Origin: Lactobacillus sp. YT155
Lineage (GTDB): Bacteria > Bacillota > Bacilli > Lactobacillales > Lactobacillaceae
Reading direction: 5' to 3'
DNA: 64,000 nt
Assembly: GCF_030504545.1 (NCBI RefSeq)
Contig: NZ_JAUKWP010000003.1
Location: 62,001-126,000 of the forward strand
In this document: one piece after another, positions 7,307-17,025 of the stretch
Layout: every line of letters begins with the position of its first letter
Numbering within the stretch: the stretch's first letter is position 1
The notes under the pieces: model-generated
Databases searched by the model: none
Told to the model about the DNA's origin: nothing
The model's input: the letters and a program-made list of their open reading frames with translations, nothing else
Position numbers and translations under genes: made by a program

Positions 7307-9519
7307 TTCTAAATAATCGCTATTTAGTTCTAGCCACTGTCTTAGCACTTCTTACCGGGATCTGGTTTACTAGTAATTACTTACTAATGATATTGCTGGG
7401 ACTGATTCTTAGTCGCCTGGTATTTTTGAGGCAAGCAAGAATGCTATTGATAGTTACTGGTGCTGTCCTGTTATTCTCAATAAGAATGCAATTCATGCCG
7501 AAACATTTAAATACTGACTACCAGCAACTGACGTTAAAAATTGAACCATCCGAATTCCAAGATTCAGGTGATTATTACACAGGAATAGCGCAAAGTAACC
7601 AAGAAAAATTCAGTTTCATTATTCCTAAAACCAAAAATAGAATTCACTTGAGTTCAACTCAAAACACTTATTTACAGACGACTGACTTTGAATTAGAGGG
7701 TATAAAAGGGCCAACCAATTTTGCTGAAACCAACTTTCAAAAGTATTTCTTTGCAAAAAATATTTATCGCCGATTAAAGATTAATTCTTTTAAACAAGGA
7801 TATGATAATCCCACAAATTTTGCTGAATGGCTGTCGTTATTGAGATATCGCTTAGAAAAAAGACTACAAAAGTTGCCGCCAACTTTGCGTTTTAACGCAC
7901 TGAGTTTATTGCTAGGAGCTAAAGAAAATGACGAACAAACCAAAGCTTATCTGAATGACTTTAGTAAATTAGGTATTATTCATTTATTTAGTCTATCCGG
8001 GATGCATTTATTACTGATAATTGGTTTTTTAAGGAAGTTATGTAGTTGGACAAGGGTTTGCACAATAGAAACTTTAGAAAGCTTCTTGTTCGCTTTATTG
8101 CCGATATATTGCATTCTAGTTGGTTCAAAAACCAGCATCACTAGAGCAACTATCTTAGTTTTAGTGAAAATAGGTTTTTCAAAGCTGAAAATCCGAAAGT
8201 CGAGTACCGAGATTTTTGCGATTAGCTTGTTGATTGGTTTAATAATTGATCCGAAATGTTTGTTGTTACTGGGAGGACAGTTAACTTATTTATTGTCATT
8301 TGCACTGGTTTACCTACATCGACTAAGTATTTTTAAATTATCAATAGTTATCAATTTGTTGTGTTTACCACTAATTATTTTCAACAATTTTGAAATTAAC
8401 TTAGCAACTTTTGTAGTTAATATTTTGATTGCTCCAGTCTTTGAATACTTCATTTTACCAAGTACGATATTTGTAGGAATCTTTGGAAATTCAATGCCAT
8501 CAATCAATAGAATTCTGGAATTTACTAATCGAACTATTTATTCAATTTGTCATCAAATTTCAAGAATACAATTTTTACAACTAGCAACAGGTAAATTTCT
8601 GTTACTGACAGTCATTTTATTACTCTGTTGTGGGTTAGTATATATTTCTGATTCTCGTTATAAAAAGAAGTGTTGCCAATGGTTTGTGATTATATTTTGT
8701 TTGAATCTTCTTATGAATAAAATTCCCTTAACAGGTCAAGTAACTTTAATTGATGTCGGTCAAGGAGATAGCATACTTATTACCACACCAATACTTCGAA
8801 AAACTTTTTTAATTGATACAGGAGGAAAGTTACATTTTGGTCATCAACGAGTCATTAATTATAATGTTGACAAAGCGACTATTCCATATTTGAAAAGTCT
8901 AGGAATTGGTCATATTGATGCAGTCTTTTTATCACATCAAGACAGTGATCATATTGGTGATTTGAAGCCATTACTTGAACATTTTCCTGTCAGAAGAGTT
9001 TATTTTGGAATTGGAATGGAGCATAATCCTAAGATTAAAAAGGTCTTGCTGCCTTTTGTAAATCAAGTCGCAATGAAAACAGTTCGAGCTGGGGATGTCT
9101 TGAATTTTGGTAATTTTCAATTTGAAGTCCTAGCACCATTTAAGCCAGGAATTGGTGAAAACGAAGATTCGATGGTATTGAAGACGACGATTAACCATAA
9201 ATCCTGGTTGTTCACTGGTGATCTTCCTCGAGATAAAGAATTAGAAGTAGTTAAAAAGTTTCATCCTCAAATTGATTATTTAAAAGTAGGTCACCATGGA
9301 AGTAAAACTGCATCGGATCCAGACTTCATCCGGGCTATTCATCCGCAAATTGCCTTTATTTCGGTAGGAAGAAAGAATCGTTATGGTCATCCTAATAAGG
9401 AGACAATTGAGACGTTAGAAAAACAGCAGGTCAAGATTTTAAAGACCTCCGAATATGGTATGATTAAATGGAATTATTGGTTCAATGACTACAATATTGA
9501 AACCTTCTTAAGGAAATGA
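7303..9519 (+). CDS. comEC: ComEC/Rec2 DNA-uptake channel
   Basis: A 738-residue polytopic protein that carries single-stranded DNA across the membrane in transformation. An N-terminal ComEC domain with membrane helices is followed by the competence-domain helices (LIHLFSLSGMHLLLIIGF near residue 225) and a C-terminal metallo-beta-lactamase domain from about residue 475. That domain has HQDSDHIGD near 545 and VGHHGSKTASD near 662. The start is a TTG overlapping the comEA stop by four bases (TTGA) with no good ribosome-binding site, so translational coupling to comEA is likely. comEB (dCMP deaminase), often between comEA and comEC, is absent. Confidence 0.92.
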   Translation: MILNNRYLVLATVLALLTGIWFTSNYLLMILLGLILSRLVFLRQARMLLIVTGAVLLFSIRMQFMPKHLNTDYQQLTLKIEPSEFQDSGDYYTGIAQSNQEKFSFIIPKTKNRIHLSSTQNTYLQTTDFELEGIKGPTNFAETNFQKYFFAKNIYRRLKINSFKQGYDNPTNFAEWLSLLRYRLEKRLQKLPPTLRFNALSLLLGAKENDEQTKAYLNDFSKLGIIHLFSLSGMHLLLIIGFLRKLCSWTRVCTIETLESFLFALLPIYCILVGSKTSITRATILVLVKIGFSKLKIRKSSTEIFAISLLIGLIIDPKCLLLLGGQLTYLLSFALVYLHRLSIFKLSIVINLLCLPLIIFNNFEINLATFVVNILIAPVFEYFILPSTIFVGIFGNSMPSINRILEFTNRTIYSICHQISRIQFLQLATGKFLLLTVILLLCCGLVYISDSRYKKKCCQWFVIIFCLNLLMNKIPLTGQVTLIDVGQGDSILITTPILRKTFLIDTGGKLHFGHQRVINYNVDKATIPYLKSLGIGHIDAVFLSHQDSDHIGDLKPLLEHFPVRRVYFGIGMEHNPKIKKVLLPFVNQVAMKTVRAGDVLNFGNFQFEVLAPFKPGIGENEDSMVLKTTINHKSWLFTGDLPRDKELEVVKKFHPQIDYLKVGHHGSKTASDPDFIRAIHPQIAFISVGRKNRYGHPNKETIETLEKQQVKILKTSEYGMIKWNYWFNDYNIETFLRK

Positions 9520-9520
9520 A

Positions 9521-10528
9521 ATGAATCTAAAACAATTACAAACACAACTTAAATCTGATATAAAACCCATTTATCTCGTAGTAGGTGATGAGACTAGCTT
9601 GAACGATAAGGCTAGAGAAATCTTTAAGGGAATTCTTGATGAACAAGAACTAGAGATGAATTTTTCTAGCTTTGATCTTTTAGAAAGTCCTCTTGAAGAT
9701 GTGATTAATGAGGCTATTTCGACACCTTTTTTTGGAGAACGTCGCTTAATTTTTGCAGACAATCCAGTATTCTTGACAGGGAGTAAGGAGTCTTCAATCA
9801 ATCAGAACACTGATATTTTGGCTGACTATTTGAATAATCCAATGCCTACATCAACTCTAGTTTTGTTTGCTAGTTATGAGAAACTTGATTCACGAAAGAA
9901 AATTGTCAAAGAATTAAACAAAAAAGTCGAAGTAGTAGATACAGCAAAAATTGGTGCTAATCAAGTGGGCGAGTACGTTAATAAAATGATTACTCAAGCC
10001 GGTTATTCAATTGATGATGATGCAATGAATTTATTAATTCAAAAAACCAATGCTAATTTTTCTGAGATTGAGTCGCATTTAGATAAGCTATATACTTATG
10101 CTTTGACAACAAAAAAGATCGACTTAAAAGCAGTCGATCAGTTAGTTCCCGATACATTGGAAGATAATGTTTTCAATTTGGTTAATGCAATTTTGGATAA
10201 AGATATTGCTGGAGCCGAAAACTTATATCAACAACTGTTAATTCAAAAAGTAGAACCAATTGCACTAAACGGGTTGATTCTGTCGCAATTGCGACTATTA
10301 ATTCAAATCAGCATCTTAAGTGCGAAGAATTTAACTCAATCAAGCATTGCCTCGGAATTAAAAGTGCATCCATTTAGGGTGAAGATGGCAGCTCAACAAG
10401 TTAAACGATTCTCGCCAGAGACTTTAAAACAGATGTATCAATATATTGTGGACATTGATTATCAAATGAAGACTGGGGCAGAGAATAAAGAAATGTTGTT
10501 TGATTTGTTCATTGCTAAATTTGCGTAA
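9521..10528 (+). CDS. holA: DNA polymerase III subunit delta
   Basis: A 335-residue clamp-loader subunit that opens the sliding clamp. The N-terminal AAA-like region begins with IKPIYLVVGDETSLNDKA, and the family pattern STPFFGERRLIFADNP occurs near residue 66. The helical C-terminal collar domain ends with DYQMKTGAENKEMLFDLF, typical of HolA. It starts one base after the comEC stop with AAGGAAATG upstream, so it belongs to the comEA-comEC-holA operon, a widespread Firmicute arrangement. A bidirectional terminator separates it from convergent rpsT. Confidence 0.92.
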   Translation: MNLKQLQTQLKSDIKPIYLVVGDETSLNDKAREIFKGILDEQELEMNFSSFDLLESPLEDVINEAISTPFFGERRLIFADNPVFLTGSKESSINQNTDILADYLNNPMPTSTLVLFASYEKLDSRKKIVKELNKKVEVVDTAKIGANQVGEYVNKMITQAGYSIDDDAMNLLIQKTNANFSEIESHLDKLYTYALTTKKIDLKAVDQLVPDTLEDNVFNLVNAILDKDIAGAENLYQQLLIQKVEPIALNGLILSQLRLLIQISILSAKNLTQSSIASELKVHPFRVKMAAQQVKRFSPETLKQMYQYIVDIDYQMKTGAENKEMLFDLFIAKFA

Positions 10529-10532
10529 ATAA

Positions 10533-10559
10533 AAAACCATCAAATAATTGATGGTTTAT
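10533..10559. terminator. Bidirectional terminator between holA and rpsT
   Basis: Ten-bp stem AAACCATCAA/TTGATGGTTT with a TAAT-type loop. T-rich on the minus side (T6) and weaker on the plus side. Confidence 0.85.
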
Positions 10560-10560
10560 T

Positions 10561-10815
10561 TTATTTATTGTTTAGTTTTGATAATCTAGATTTATCGCGA
10601 GCAGCTTTGTTTGCTTTGATAAGACCTTTTGACTTAGCCATGTCGATAGCTTTTGATGCTTCTCTAAACAATTGTTCAGCATCTTTACTACCAGAAGCTA
10701 CAGCAGTTTCAAACTTTTTAATAGTTGAACGCATAGCACTCTTTTGTGAAGTGTTACGTAAGTTTGCACTTGCGATAGTCTTCACTCTTTTCATTGCTGA
10801 CTTAATTTGTGGCAT
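10561..10815 (-). CDS. rpsT: 30S ribosomal protein S20
   Basis: An 84-residue basic helical protein of the small ribosomal subunit. N-terminal [13 protein letters not shown], the conserved [18 protein letters not shown] segment, and C-terminal [19 protein letters not shown] are diagnostic. The start at 10815 (minus) is fixed by a strong GGAGG eight bases upstream; an ATG nine bases further out would lie in that site. It is divergent from rpsO, as is common, each with its own promoter in the gap. Confidence 0.96.
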   Translation of the reverse strand: MPQIKSAMKRVKTIASANLRNTSQKSAMRSTIKKFETAVASGSKDAEQLFREASKAIDMAKSKGLIKANKAARDKSRLSKLNNK

Positions 10816-10854
10816 ATCTTTCACCTCCGATAACTCTTAAACTCAATACGTTAA

Positions 10855-10883
10855 ATTATACAAAAACGAACGGCACATTGCAA
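10855..10883 (-). promoter_or_regulatory. rpsT promoter
   Basis: Minus strand: -35 TTGCAA (10883-10878), 17-bp spacer, perfect -10 TATAAT (10860-10855), 40 bases before the rpsT start. Confidence 0.8.
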
Positions 10884-10897
10884 TAATCTTTTTTATC

Positions 10898-10926
10898 TTG
10901 ATTTATTATAGAAAATAGAGTAAATT
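10898..10926 (+). promoter_or_regulatory. rpsO promoter and leader
   Basis: TTGATT, 17 bp, TAAATT. The leader of about 80 bases to 11013 can form a stem ACACC (10961) / GGTGT (10984). S15 represses its own mRNA through leader structures in other bacteria, but I cannot show the binding site here. Confidence 0.5.
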
Positions 10927-11013
10927 ATTAACTTGTAATACCGAGACTCAGTTTGTTGAAACACCGACGCTTACTTAGTTTCTGGTGTAAATAAAATAAA
11001 GGTGGAATTTAGC

Positions 11014-11283
11014 ATGGCTATTTCAAAAGAACAAAAGAACGAAATTATCAAAAAATATGCCGTTAAAGAAGGCGACACTGGTTCTCCAGAAGTTCAAATT
11101 GCCGTATTAACAGCAGACATTAACGCTTTGAACGAACATTTAGGCGTTCATAAGAAAGATCACCATTCATATGTTGGTCTATTAAAGAAAATCGGTCACC
11201 GTCGTAACTTACTTGCATACTTAAGAAACAAAGATGTTACACGTTACCGTAACTTAATCAAATCATTAGGACTACGTCGTTAA
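11014..11283 (+). CDS. rpsO: 30S ribosomal protein S15
   Basis: An 89-residue small-subunit primary binder of 16S rRNA helices 20-22. [29 protein letters not shown], the [19 protein letters not shown] core and the terminal [12 protein letters not shown] are all canonical. The ATG at 11014 follows AAAGGTGG; an ATG four codons upstream lies within that site. The gene is monocistronic, with its own promoter and terminator. Confidence 0.97.
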   Translation: MAISKEQKNEIIKKYAVKEGDTGSPEVQIAVLTADINALNEHLGVHKKDHHSYVGLLKKIGHRRNLLAYLRNKDVTRYRNLIKSLGLRR

Positions 11284-11289
11284 TCAATC

Positions 11290-11313
11290 AAACTCGCTTA
11301 GGCGAGTTTTTTT
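11290..11313 (+). terminator. rpsO terminator
   Basis: AACTCGC, four-base loop, GCGAGTT, then T run. Confidence 0.88.
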
Positions 11314-11432
11314 ATTTGCTTTTCTGGTAATAATAAATGTGATAAACTCTTATTTAGGTGTAGACAAGTTGTCTGATAGACAAAAAGTAATATTACAACA
11401 AATTTTCTACAAAAGAATAAAGAGGTTTTTAC

Positions 11433-13118
11433 ATGGATAATTTAAAAATTGTCCTCTTGGGTGGAGTACGTGAAAACGGAAAAAACATGTACGCTGTCGA
11501 AGTTGACGACGAAATATTTATTTTGGATGCGGGGTTAAAGTATCCTGATAATGAACTGTTGGGTATTGACGTGGTTGTGCCTGACTTAACTTATATAGAA
11601 GAAAACATTGATAAAATCGTGGGAATTTTCTTAACTCACGGACATGCTGATGCAATTGGTGCCTTGCCATATATTGTGGCTAACCATGACATTCCGGTCT
11701 TCGGTTCCAAACTTACTATTGCTTTGGCAAAAATCACGACTCAAAGTGACAAAACCAGTCGTAAGTTTAATGGTTTTCATGAGATTGATGAGACAACAGC
11801 AATTGACTTTAATAATGCGACGGTTTCATTCTTTAAGACTACACATTCAATCCCTGATTCATTAGGAATTGTTGTGAAGACTAGTGCTGGTCAAATTGTT
11901 TATACAGGTGATTTTAAGTTCGATCAAGCTGCTATTCCAATGTATCAAACTGACTTCGGTCGTATTGCTGACATTGGTAAGGAAAAAGTATTGGCGTTAC
12001 TTAGTGATTCCGCAAATGCTGAATCAGTTTATGAAAACTCAAACGAACGTGAAATTGCTGAGTATATTCTTGAGACTTTCAAGTATCAAAAAGGTCGTAT
12101 TGTAGTGGCTAGTGTTGCTTCTAACATTCAAAGAATGCAACAAATCATCGATGCAGCAAGTACCTTGAATCGAAAAGTTGCGATTGCTGGTAAAGATGCT
12201 GAGAAGATTGTTCGAACTGCCATGAAATTAGGCTATTTGAAGGTTCCTGAAGAAATTCTTATTAATGAAAAAGAACTTAAAAATTATGAACCTGAACAAA
12301 TAGTTTTGATTGAAACCGGTAAAATGGGTGAGCCAATCAAACTGTTACAAAAGATGGCTAATGCCAAACGTGGACCTTTCAAAATTATGAAGGGTGACTT
12401 GGTATTCATCGCTACGACACCAACGTATGCAATGGAAACTATCGTTGCTAAGACTCGCGATATGATCTATCGAGCCGATGCAGAAGTTAAAACAGTTAGT
12501 GATGGAAATCTTCATCCTTCTGGTCATGCTAACAAGACTGATTTGCAGTTGATGATTAATTTACTTCGTCCAGAGAATATCGTACCAATCCAAGGTGAAT
12601 ATCGTTTACTTGATAAACATGCTGAGTTAGCAAATGAAACAGGACTTTCGTATAAGAATATCTTCTTGACTCAAAAAGGGGATGTCTTAAGTTATGAGAA
12701 TGGTCAGTTCCACTTTGCCACAGCGGTAACTGCTGGCGATACGATGATTGATGGTATCGGCGTGGGGGATATTGGTTCAATCGTCTTACGTGACCGTCAA
12801 ATGTTGGCAGAAGATGGTGTCTTCATTGCGGTTGTTACGATTGATCGTAAGAAGAAAAAAATTGTTGCTCGTCCTAAAGTTAATGCTCGTGGATTCATTT
12901 ATATGCGTGACAACAAACGTCTCCTTAACGAGAGTGTGGATGTGATTGTCAAAGCTATTGAGAATAATCTCGAGAATAAAGACTTTGATTGGGCTAATTT
13001 AAAACAAGATGTACGTGAAGATTTGAATAAATATCTTTATGAGCAGACGCGACGTCATCCAATGATTTTGCCTGTTATTATGGAAGTAAATCAAAATCGT
13101 CATCGTGCACGTAAATAG
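11433..13118 (+). CDS. rnjB: Ribonuclease J, J2-type with degenerate active site
   Basis: A 561-residue beta-CASP metallo-beta-lactamase ribonuclease of the RNase J family, which matures and degrades mRNA in Firmicutes. The lactamase motifs are partly altered. The usual HxHxDH reads HGHADA (final His replaced), SGHG reads SGHA, and the late PVHGEYR motif reads PIQGEYR (His replaced by Gln). THSIPD and YTGDFKFD are kept. This pattern is that of J2, the weakly active partner that forms a complex with J1 in Bacillus and streptococci; J1 should lie elsewhere in the genome. The ATG has AGAGG upstream and the gene ends in a strong terminator. Confidence 0.85.
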   Translation: MDNLKIVLLGGVRENGKNMYAVEVDDEIFILDAGLKYPDNELLGIDVVVPDLTYIEENIDKIVGIFLTHGHADAIGALPYIVANHDIPVFGSKLTIALAKITTQSDKTSRKFNGFHEIDETTAIDFNNATVSFFKTTHSIPDSLGIVVKTSAGQIVYTGDFKFDQAAIPMYQTDFGRIADIGKEKVLALLSDSANAESVYENSNEREIAEYILETFKYQKGRIVVASVASNIQRMQQIIDAASTLNRKVAIAGKDAEKIVRTAMKLGYLKVPEEILINEKELKNYEPEQIVLIETGKMGEPIKLLQKMANAKRGPFKIMKGDLVFIATTPTYAMETIVAKTRDMIYRADAEVKTVSDGNLHPSGHANKTDLQLMINLLRPENIVPIQGEYRLLDKHAELANETGLSYKNIFLTQKGDVLSYENGQFHFATAVTAGDTMIDGIGVGDIGSIVLRDRQMLAEDGVFIAVVTIDRKKKKIVARPKVNARGFIYMRDNKRLLNESVDVIVKAIENNLENKDFDWANLKQDVREDLNKYLYEQTRRHPMILPVIMEVNQNRHRARK

Positions 13119-13145
13119 TCGGCTAGGCCGGCGCCGGCTTTTTTA
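13117..13145 (+). terminator. Terminator after RNase J
   Basis: AGTCGGC / GCCGGCT stem around a second self-complementary GCCGGC core, then T run; overlaps the stop codon. Confidence 0.8.
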
Positions 13146-13163
13146 TTTGAAAGTTGGATAAGA

Positions 13164-14096
13164 ATGAATAATGAACAAGAAGAACTAATTGAGAAGGGTA
13201 ATGCTGCTTATGATGACCGCAACTGGGTTGAAGCAGTCAATTATTTTGGACAAGCCTCAATCATTTCTAATAATTTTGAAATAAATAAAAAAATCGTTGA
13301 TAGTTTAGTCCATTTAGGACGATTTGAAGATGGAGTGGAACAAGCTTCAATTTATTTTGATAAATATTTAGAAACAAATGAAGATACGAAATTTTTGTTT
13401 GAGTTATTGATTGCGGCTCATGAATTTCTTTTGGCACATCAGTTTCTGGCAGTTATTAAAAGTCATAGTGAATTCGTTTTGGATAGTGAAGATCAACTAT
13501 TAATTTCTCAAAACTTACAACAAGAAGAAAATGCTTTTGAACATGAACACAGTGAGGAACTAGCTAATCAAGCCAAAGAACTAATGTCTTTAGTAACGAT
13601 GCAAGAAGGTGTTCAAGCTAATAAAATTCAAAATATGAAACAATTGCCAATAAAAATTTATTTGGAAGTTGTACCTAATATTTTGTTGAATCCATATCTG
13701 CATCCGTTATTTAAAACAGAAATTATTGAGAATTTAGTGAAACTAAAATTAGAGGATACTTATTCAATGAGTTTTTATGGTGAACTCAGAGAATTTATGC
13801 CTAGTAAATTAAAGACATTAATGTTTTCACCGGAGTTTTTACAGGCCAGAAATCTTTTACAAGAGAAATTAACTGACTATGACGATTATGAGTCGGGATT
13901 GATTCTGAATGAATTTTTGTTATATTTATCTTTAACTTATCCATTTACCAGTGAAATTATCACTAATATGGATGAGTGGATTGAAGTTTATTTGGATATG
14001 CGTGAGGGACAAACCGTTGCAAACAGCGGAGAAAATGAAGAAATTGTTACTTGGATTAACCGGTTTAATCAACTATTAGAAAATTTTGGTGGTTAA
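13164..14096 (+). CDS. TPR-repeat protein of unknown function
   Basis: A 310-residue acidic, helix-rich cytoplasmic protein with no signal or membrane segment. The first 60 residues read as two tetratricopeptide repeats (GNAAYDDRNWVEAVNYFGQA, then SLVHLGRFEDGVEQASIYF), which usually hold protein-protein contacts. The rest is unassigned alpha-helix. A homologous TPR gene often sits between rnj and tuf in lactobacilli, to my recollection. The ribosome-binding site is weak (GAAAGTTGGATAAG). It starts 45 bases after the RNase J stop, beyond a terminator. Confidence 0.75.
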   Translation: MNNEQEELIEKGNAAYDDRNWVEAVNYFGQASIISNNFEINKKIVDSLVHLGRFEDGVEQASIYFDKYLETNEDTKFLFELLIAAHEFLLAHQFLAVIKSHSEFVLDSEDQLLISQNLQQEENAFEHEHSEELANQAKELMSLVTMQEGVQANKIQNMKQLPIKIYLEVVPNILLNPYLHPLFKTEIIENLVKLKLEDTYSMSFYGELREFMPSKLKTLMFSPEFLQARNLLQEKLTDYDDYESGLILNEFLLYLSLTYPFTSEIITNMDEWIEVYLDMREGQTVANSGENEEIVTWINRFNQLLENFGG

Positions 14097-14119
14097 TTAA
14101 ATCTTTTCCAAGAAATGTA

Positions 14120-14148
14120 TTTACTTTTCAAGTTTCTCTACGTATAAT
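14120..14148 (+). promoter_or_regulatory. tuf promoter P1
   Basis: TTTACT, 17 bp, perfect TATAAT. Confidence 0.6.
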
Positions 14149-14176
14149 TTGAAGAGTATATTTTTGGGTTATTTTA

Positions 14177-14204
14177 TTGCATAAAAACCTAAAAGTAGTA
14201 TAAT
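14177..14204 (+). promoter_or_regulatory. tuf promoter P2
   Basis: TTGCAT, 16 bp, perfect TATAAT. Two tandem promoters fit the high output expected of tuf. Confidence 0.7.
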
Positions 14205-14213
14205 TTAGCATTG

Positions 14214-14248
14214 AAGAGTGAGCTGCAAGACTCTTTTTATTTTTGCAG
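14214..14248 (+). promoter_or_regulatory. Terminator-like hairpin and overlapping alternative pairing in the tuf leader
   Basis: AAGAGT (14214-14219) pairs with ACTCTT (14230-14235), followed by a T-rich stretch like an intrinsic terminator. Its loop contains CTGCAA (14223-14228), which can instead pair with TTGCAG (14243-14248) across the T run. The two pairings could compete or form a pseudoknot. Attenuation is inferred only. Confidence 0.4.
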
Positions 14249-14287
14249 TAGAATTCTTACGAAAGCATAATTAGGAGGAATCTTTTA

Positions 14288-15478
14288 ATGGCTGAAAAAG
14301 AACATTATGAGAGAACAAAACCCCATGTAAATATTGGGACAATTGGTCACGTTGACCATGGTAAAACAACTTTGACAGCAGCTATCACTAAAGTATTGGC
14401 TGACCAAGGCTTAGCTAAGTCTATGGACTATGCAAATATTGATAATGCTCCAGAGGAAAAAGAACGTGGTATTACAATTAATACAGCTCACGTTGAATAT
14501 GAAACAAAAGCACGTCACTATGCACATATTGATGCTCCAGGACATGCTGACTATGTTAAGAATATGATTACTGGTGCTGCACAAATGGATGGTGCCATCC
14601 TTGTTGTTGCTGCAACTGATGGTCCTATGCCACAAACTCGTGAACATATCTTACTTGCTCGCCAAGTTGGTGTTGAATACATCGTTGTATTCTTGAACAA
14701 GACTGACTTAGTTGATGATGACGAATTAGTTGACTTGGTTGAGATGGAAGTTCGTGAATTATTATCAGAATACGATTATCCTGGTGATGATGTACCTGTA
14801 GTACGTGGTTCAGCACTTAAAGCTCTTGAAGGCGATGCTGAACAAGTTGCTAATGTACAAAAACTTCTTGATATCGTTGACGAATACGTTCCAACACCAG
14901 AACGTGAAACAGACAAACCATTCTTGATGCCTATCGAAGACGTATTTACGATCACTGGTCGTGGTACAGTTGCTTCAGGACGTGTTGACCGTGGTACTGT
15001 TCATGTTGGTGATGAAGTTGAAATCATCGGTTTAAAACCGGAAATTAAGAAAACAACAGTTACAGGACTAGAAATGTTCCGTAAGACACTAGATTCAGGT
15101 GAAGCTGGTGATAACATCGGTGCACTTCTACGTGGTGTTGATCGTGATGAAGTTGAACGTGGACAAGTTCTTGCTGCTCCTGGTTCAATCCAAACTCATA
15201 CTAAATTCAAGTCTGAAGTTTATATCATGACAAAAGAAGAAGGTGGACGTCATACTCCATTCTTCTCAAACTACCGTCCTCAATTCTATTTCCATACAAC
15301 TGACGTTACAGGTGTTATCGAACTACCTTCAGGGGTAGAAATGGTTATGCCTGGTGACCAAGTTACTTTTGAAGTTGACTTGATCGCTCCAGTTGCTATC
15401 GAAAAAGGTACAAAATTCACTGTTCGTGAAGGTGGACGTACTGTTGGTGCCGGAACTGTTACAGAAATCTTGGACTAA
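14288..15478 (+). CDS. tuf: Elongation factor Tu
   Basis: A 396-residue GTPase that delivers aminoacyl-tRNA to the ribosome. GHVDHGKTT (P loop), [12 protein letters not shown] (switch II), NKTDLVDD (NKxD) and GSALKALEG (G5) are intact, followed by the two beta-barrel domains ending [21 protein letters not shown] lies eight bases before ATG. It stands alone with two promoters and a strong terminator, not in the str operon, as in other lactobacilli. Codon use is strongly biased, as expected. Confidence 0.98.
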   Translation: MAEKEHYERTKPHVNIGTIGHVDHGKTTLTAAITKVLADQGLAKSMDYANIDNAPEEKERGITINTAHVEYETKARHYAHIDAPGHADYVKNMITGAAQMDGAILVVAATDGPMPQTREHILLARQVGVEYIVVFLNKTDLVDDDELVDLVEMEVRELLSEYDYPGDDVPVVRGSALKALEGDAEQVANVQKLLDIVDEYVPTPERETDKPFLMPIEDVFTITGRGTVASGRVDRGTVHVGDEVEIIGLKPEIKKTTVTGLEMFRKTLDSGEAGDNIGALLRGVDRDEVERGQVLAAPGSIQTHTKFKSEVYIMTKEEGGRHTPFFSNYRPQFYFHTTDVTGVIELPSGVEMVMPGDQVTFEVDLIAPVAIEKGTKFTVREGGRTVGAGTVTEILD

Positions 15479-15497
15479 CATATAAGTTTAATAATTA

Positions 15498-15527
15498 AAG
15501 CTAGGACAATTGTCCCTAGCTTTTTTA
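15498..15527 (+). terminator. tuf terminator
   Basis: AAGCTAGG / CCTAGCTT stem with an ACAATTGT-type inner part and T6 tail. Confidence 0.9.
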
Positions 15528-15554
15528 TTTTACCCAATAAAAAGTTGCCAAATG

Positions 15555-15583
15555 TTTACAACCACGCTTATTTAATGTAGAAT
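15555..15583 (+). promoter_or_regulatory. tig promoter
   Basis: TTTACA, 17 bp, TAGAAT; five of six matches in each box. Confidence 0.75.
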
Positions 15584-15633
15584 TATCGAGTATGAGATTT
15601 ACAGAATTTTAGATATAACTGGAGGATTTTTTC

Positions 15634-16923
15634 ATGGCTTCAAAAGCTAAGTGGACAAAAAAAGGAAAAACAGATGGAGAATTATCATTCAAAATCGATC
15701 GAGATAAAATCAATGAAGGACTAGACATCGCATTTAAAAAAGTTCGTAAGAATTTAAATGCTCCTGGATTCCGTAAGGGTAAAATGCCTCGTCAAATCTT
15801 TAACAAAATGTACGGTGAATCTTCACTATATGAAGAAGCACTAAATGCTATTTTGCCAGAAGCATACAATAATGCGGTTGAAGAAACCAAAATCGAACCA
15901 GTTGATCAACCTAAAATTGATGTTGAATCATTATCAGAAACTGATCCTTGGGTTCTAAAAGCTCTTGTAACAGTTAAACCTGAAGTTAAATTAGGTAAAT
16001 ATAAAGATCTTGAAGTTAAAAAACAAAAGAGAACTGTAACTAAAAAAGCTGTTGATGATGAAATTGAAAACAAACGTAACCAACAAGCAGAATTAGTTCT
16101 TAAAGAAGATCAACCTGCAAAAGACGGCGACACAGTAGTTATTGACTATACTGGAACTGTTGACGGTACAGAATTTGACGGTGGTTCAGCTAAGAACTAC
16201 TCACTAGAATTAGGCTCAAATTCATTCATTCCTGGTTTTGAAGAACAATTAGTTGGTCACAAAGCTGGTGAAGATGTAGTTGTTAAAGTAACATTCCCAG
16301 AAGAATACCATGCTAAAGACTTAGCTGGAAAAGCTGCTGAGTTTGCTACAACAATTCATGAAGTTAAAGAAAAACAACTTCCTAAGCTAGATGATGAATT
16401 TGCTAAAGATGTTGATGACAGCGTAGAAACACTTGATGAGCTTAAAGAAAAGATCAAAGCTGATTTGAAGAAACAAAAAGAATCAGAAGCAGATGCTGCA
16501 ATTCAAGATGAAGCACTACAAAAAGCTGTTGCCGATGCTAAAATCGATGACATTCCTGAAGCAATGATTGATACCGAAGTTGATAACCAAATGAACCAAT
16601 ACATGAATACTATTCAATCACAAGGTATGAATCCAGAAATGTACTTCCAATTAACAGGTACAACTGAAGAAGATTTGCGTAACCAATTCAAATCAGAAGC
16701 AGACAACCGTGTTAAAACTGACTTAGTATTGGAAACAGTTGTTAAAGAAGAAAAAATCAAACCAACTAAAAAAGAAGTTGAAGACGAAATCAAGTCATTA
16801 GCTGCTCAATACAACATGGATGAAAAAGTTGTTCGCCAATCATTGACTGACGAAATGCTAAAACATGATATTGCAGTTAAAAAAGCTCTTGATATCATCG
16901 TTGATTCAGCAGTTGAAAAATAA
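15634..16923 (+). CDS. tig: Trigger factor
   Basis: A 429-residue ribosome-bound chaperone with prolyl isomerase activity that meets nascent chains at the exit tunnel. The ribosome-docking signature [15 protein letters not shown] lies at about residues 43-57. An FKBP-type PPIase domain ([19 protein letters not shown] to [12 protein letters not shown]) spans roughly 165-250, and a long helical C-terminal chaperone domain follows. Lys and Glu rich throughout. GGAGG precedes the ATG. Own promoter and terminator; followed by clpX, the usual Firmicute neighbour. Confidence 0.96.
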   Translation: MASKAKWTKKGKTDGELSFKIDRDKINEGLDIAFKKVRKNLNAPGFRKGKMPRQIFNKMYGESSLYEEALNAILPEAYNNAVEETKIEPVDQPKIDVESLSETDPWVLKALVTVKPEVKLGKYKDLEVKKQKRTVTKKAVDDEIENKRNQQAELVLKEDQPAKDGDTVVIDYTGTVDGTEFDGGSAKNYSLELGSNSFIPGFEEQLVGHKAGEDVVVKVTFPEEYHAKDLAGKAAEFATTIHEVKEKQLPKLDDEFAKDVDDSVETLDELKEKIKADLKKQKESEADAAIQDEALQKAVADAKIDDIPEAMIDTEVDNQMNQYMNTIQSQGMNPEMYFQLTGTTEEDLRNQFKSEADNRVKTDLVLETVVKEEKIKPTKKEVEDEIKSLAAQYNMDEKVVRQSLTDEMLKHDIAVKKALDIIVDSAVEK

Positions 16924-16931
16924 TAAAAAAC

Positions 16932-16952
16932 AGCTCTTCGGAGCTTTTTTTT
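16932..16952 (+). terminator. tig terminator
   Basis: AGCTC, TTCG tetraloop, GAGCT, T8. Confidence 0.9.
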
Positions 16953-17025
16953 GAATCAAAATTCTTTACGAAATAAAGAAACGATGATAAGCTATCCTAC
17001 GCTAAGATATAGGGGGTTTTAAGAA

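Noticed and set aside
10568-10840. Plus-strand 90-residue frame opposite rpsT
   Set aside because: It is the complement of the S20 gene, which has a clear promoter, ribosome-binding site and family sequence.
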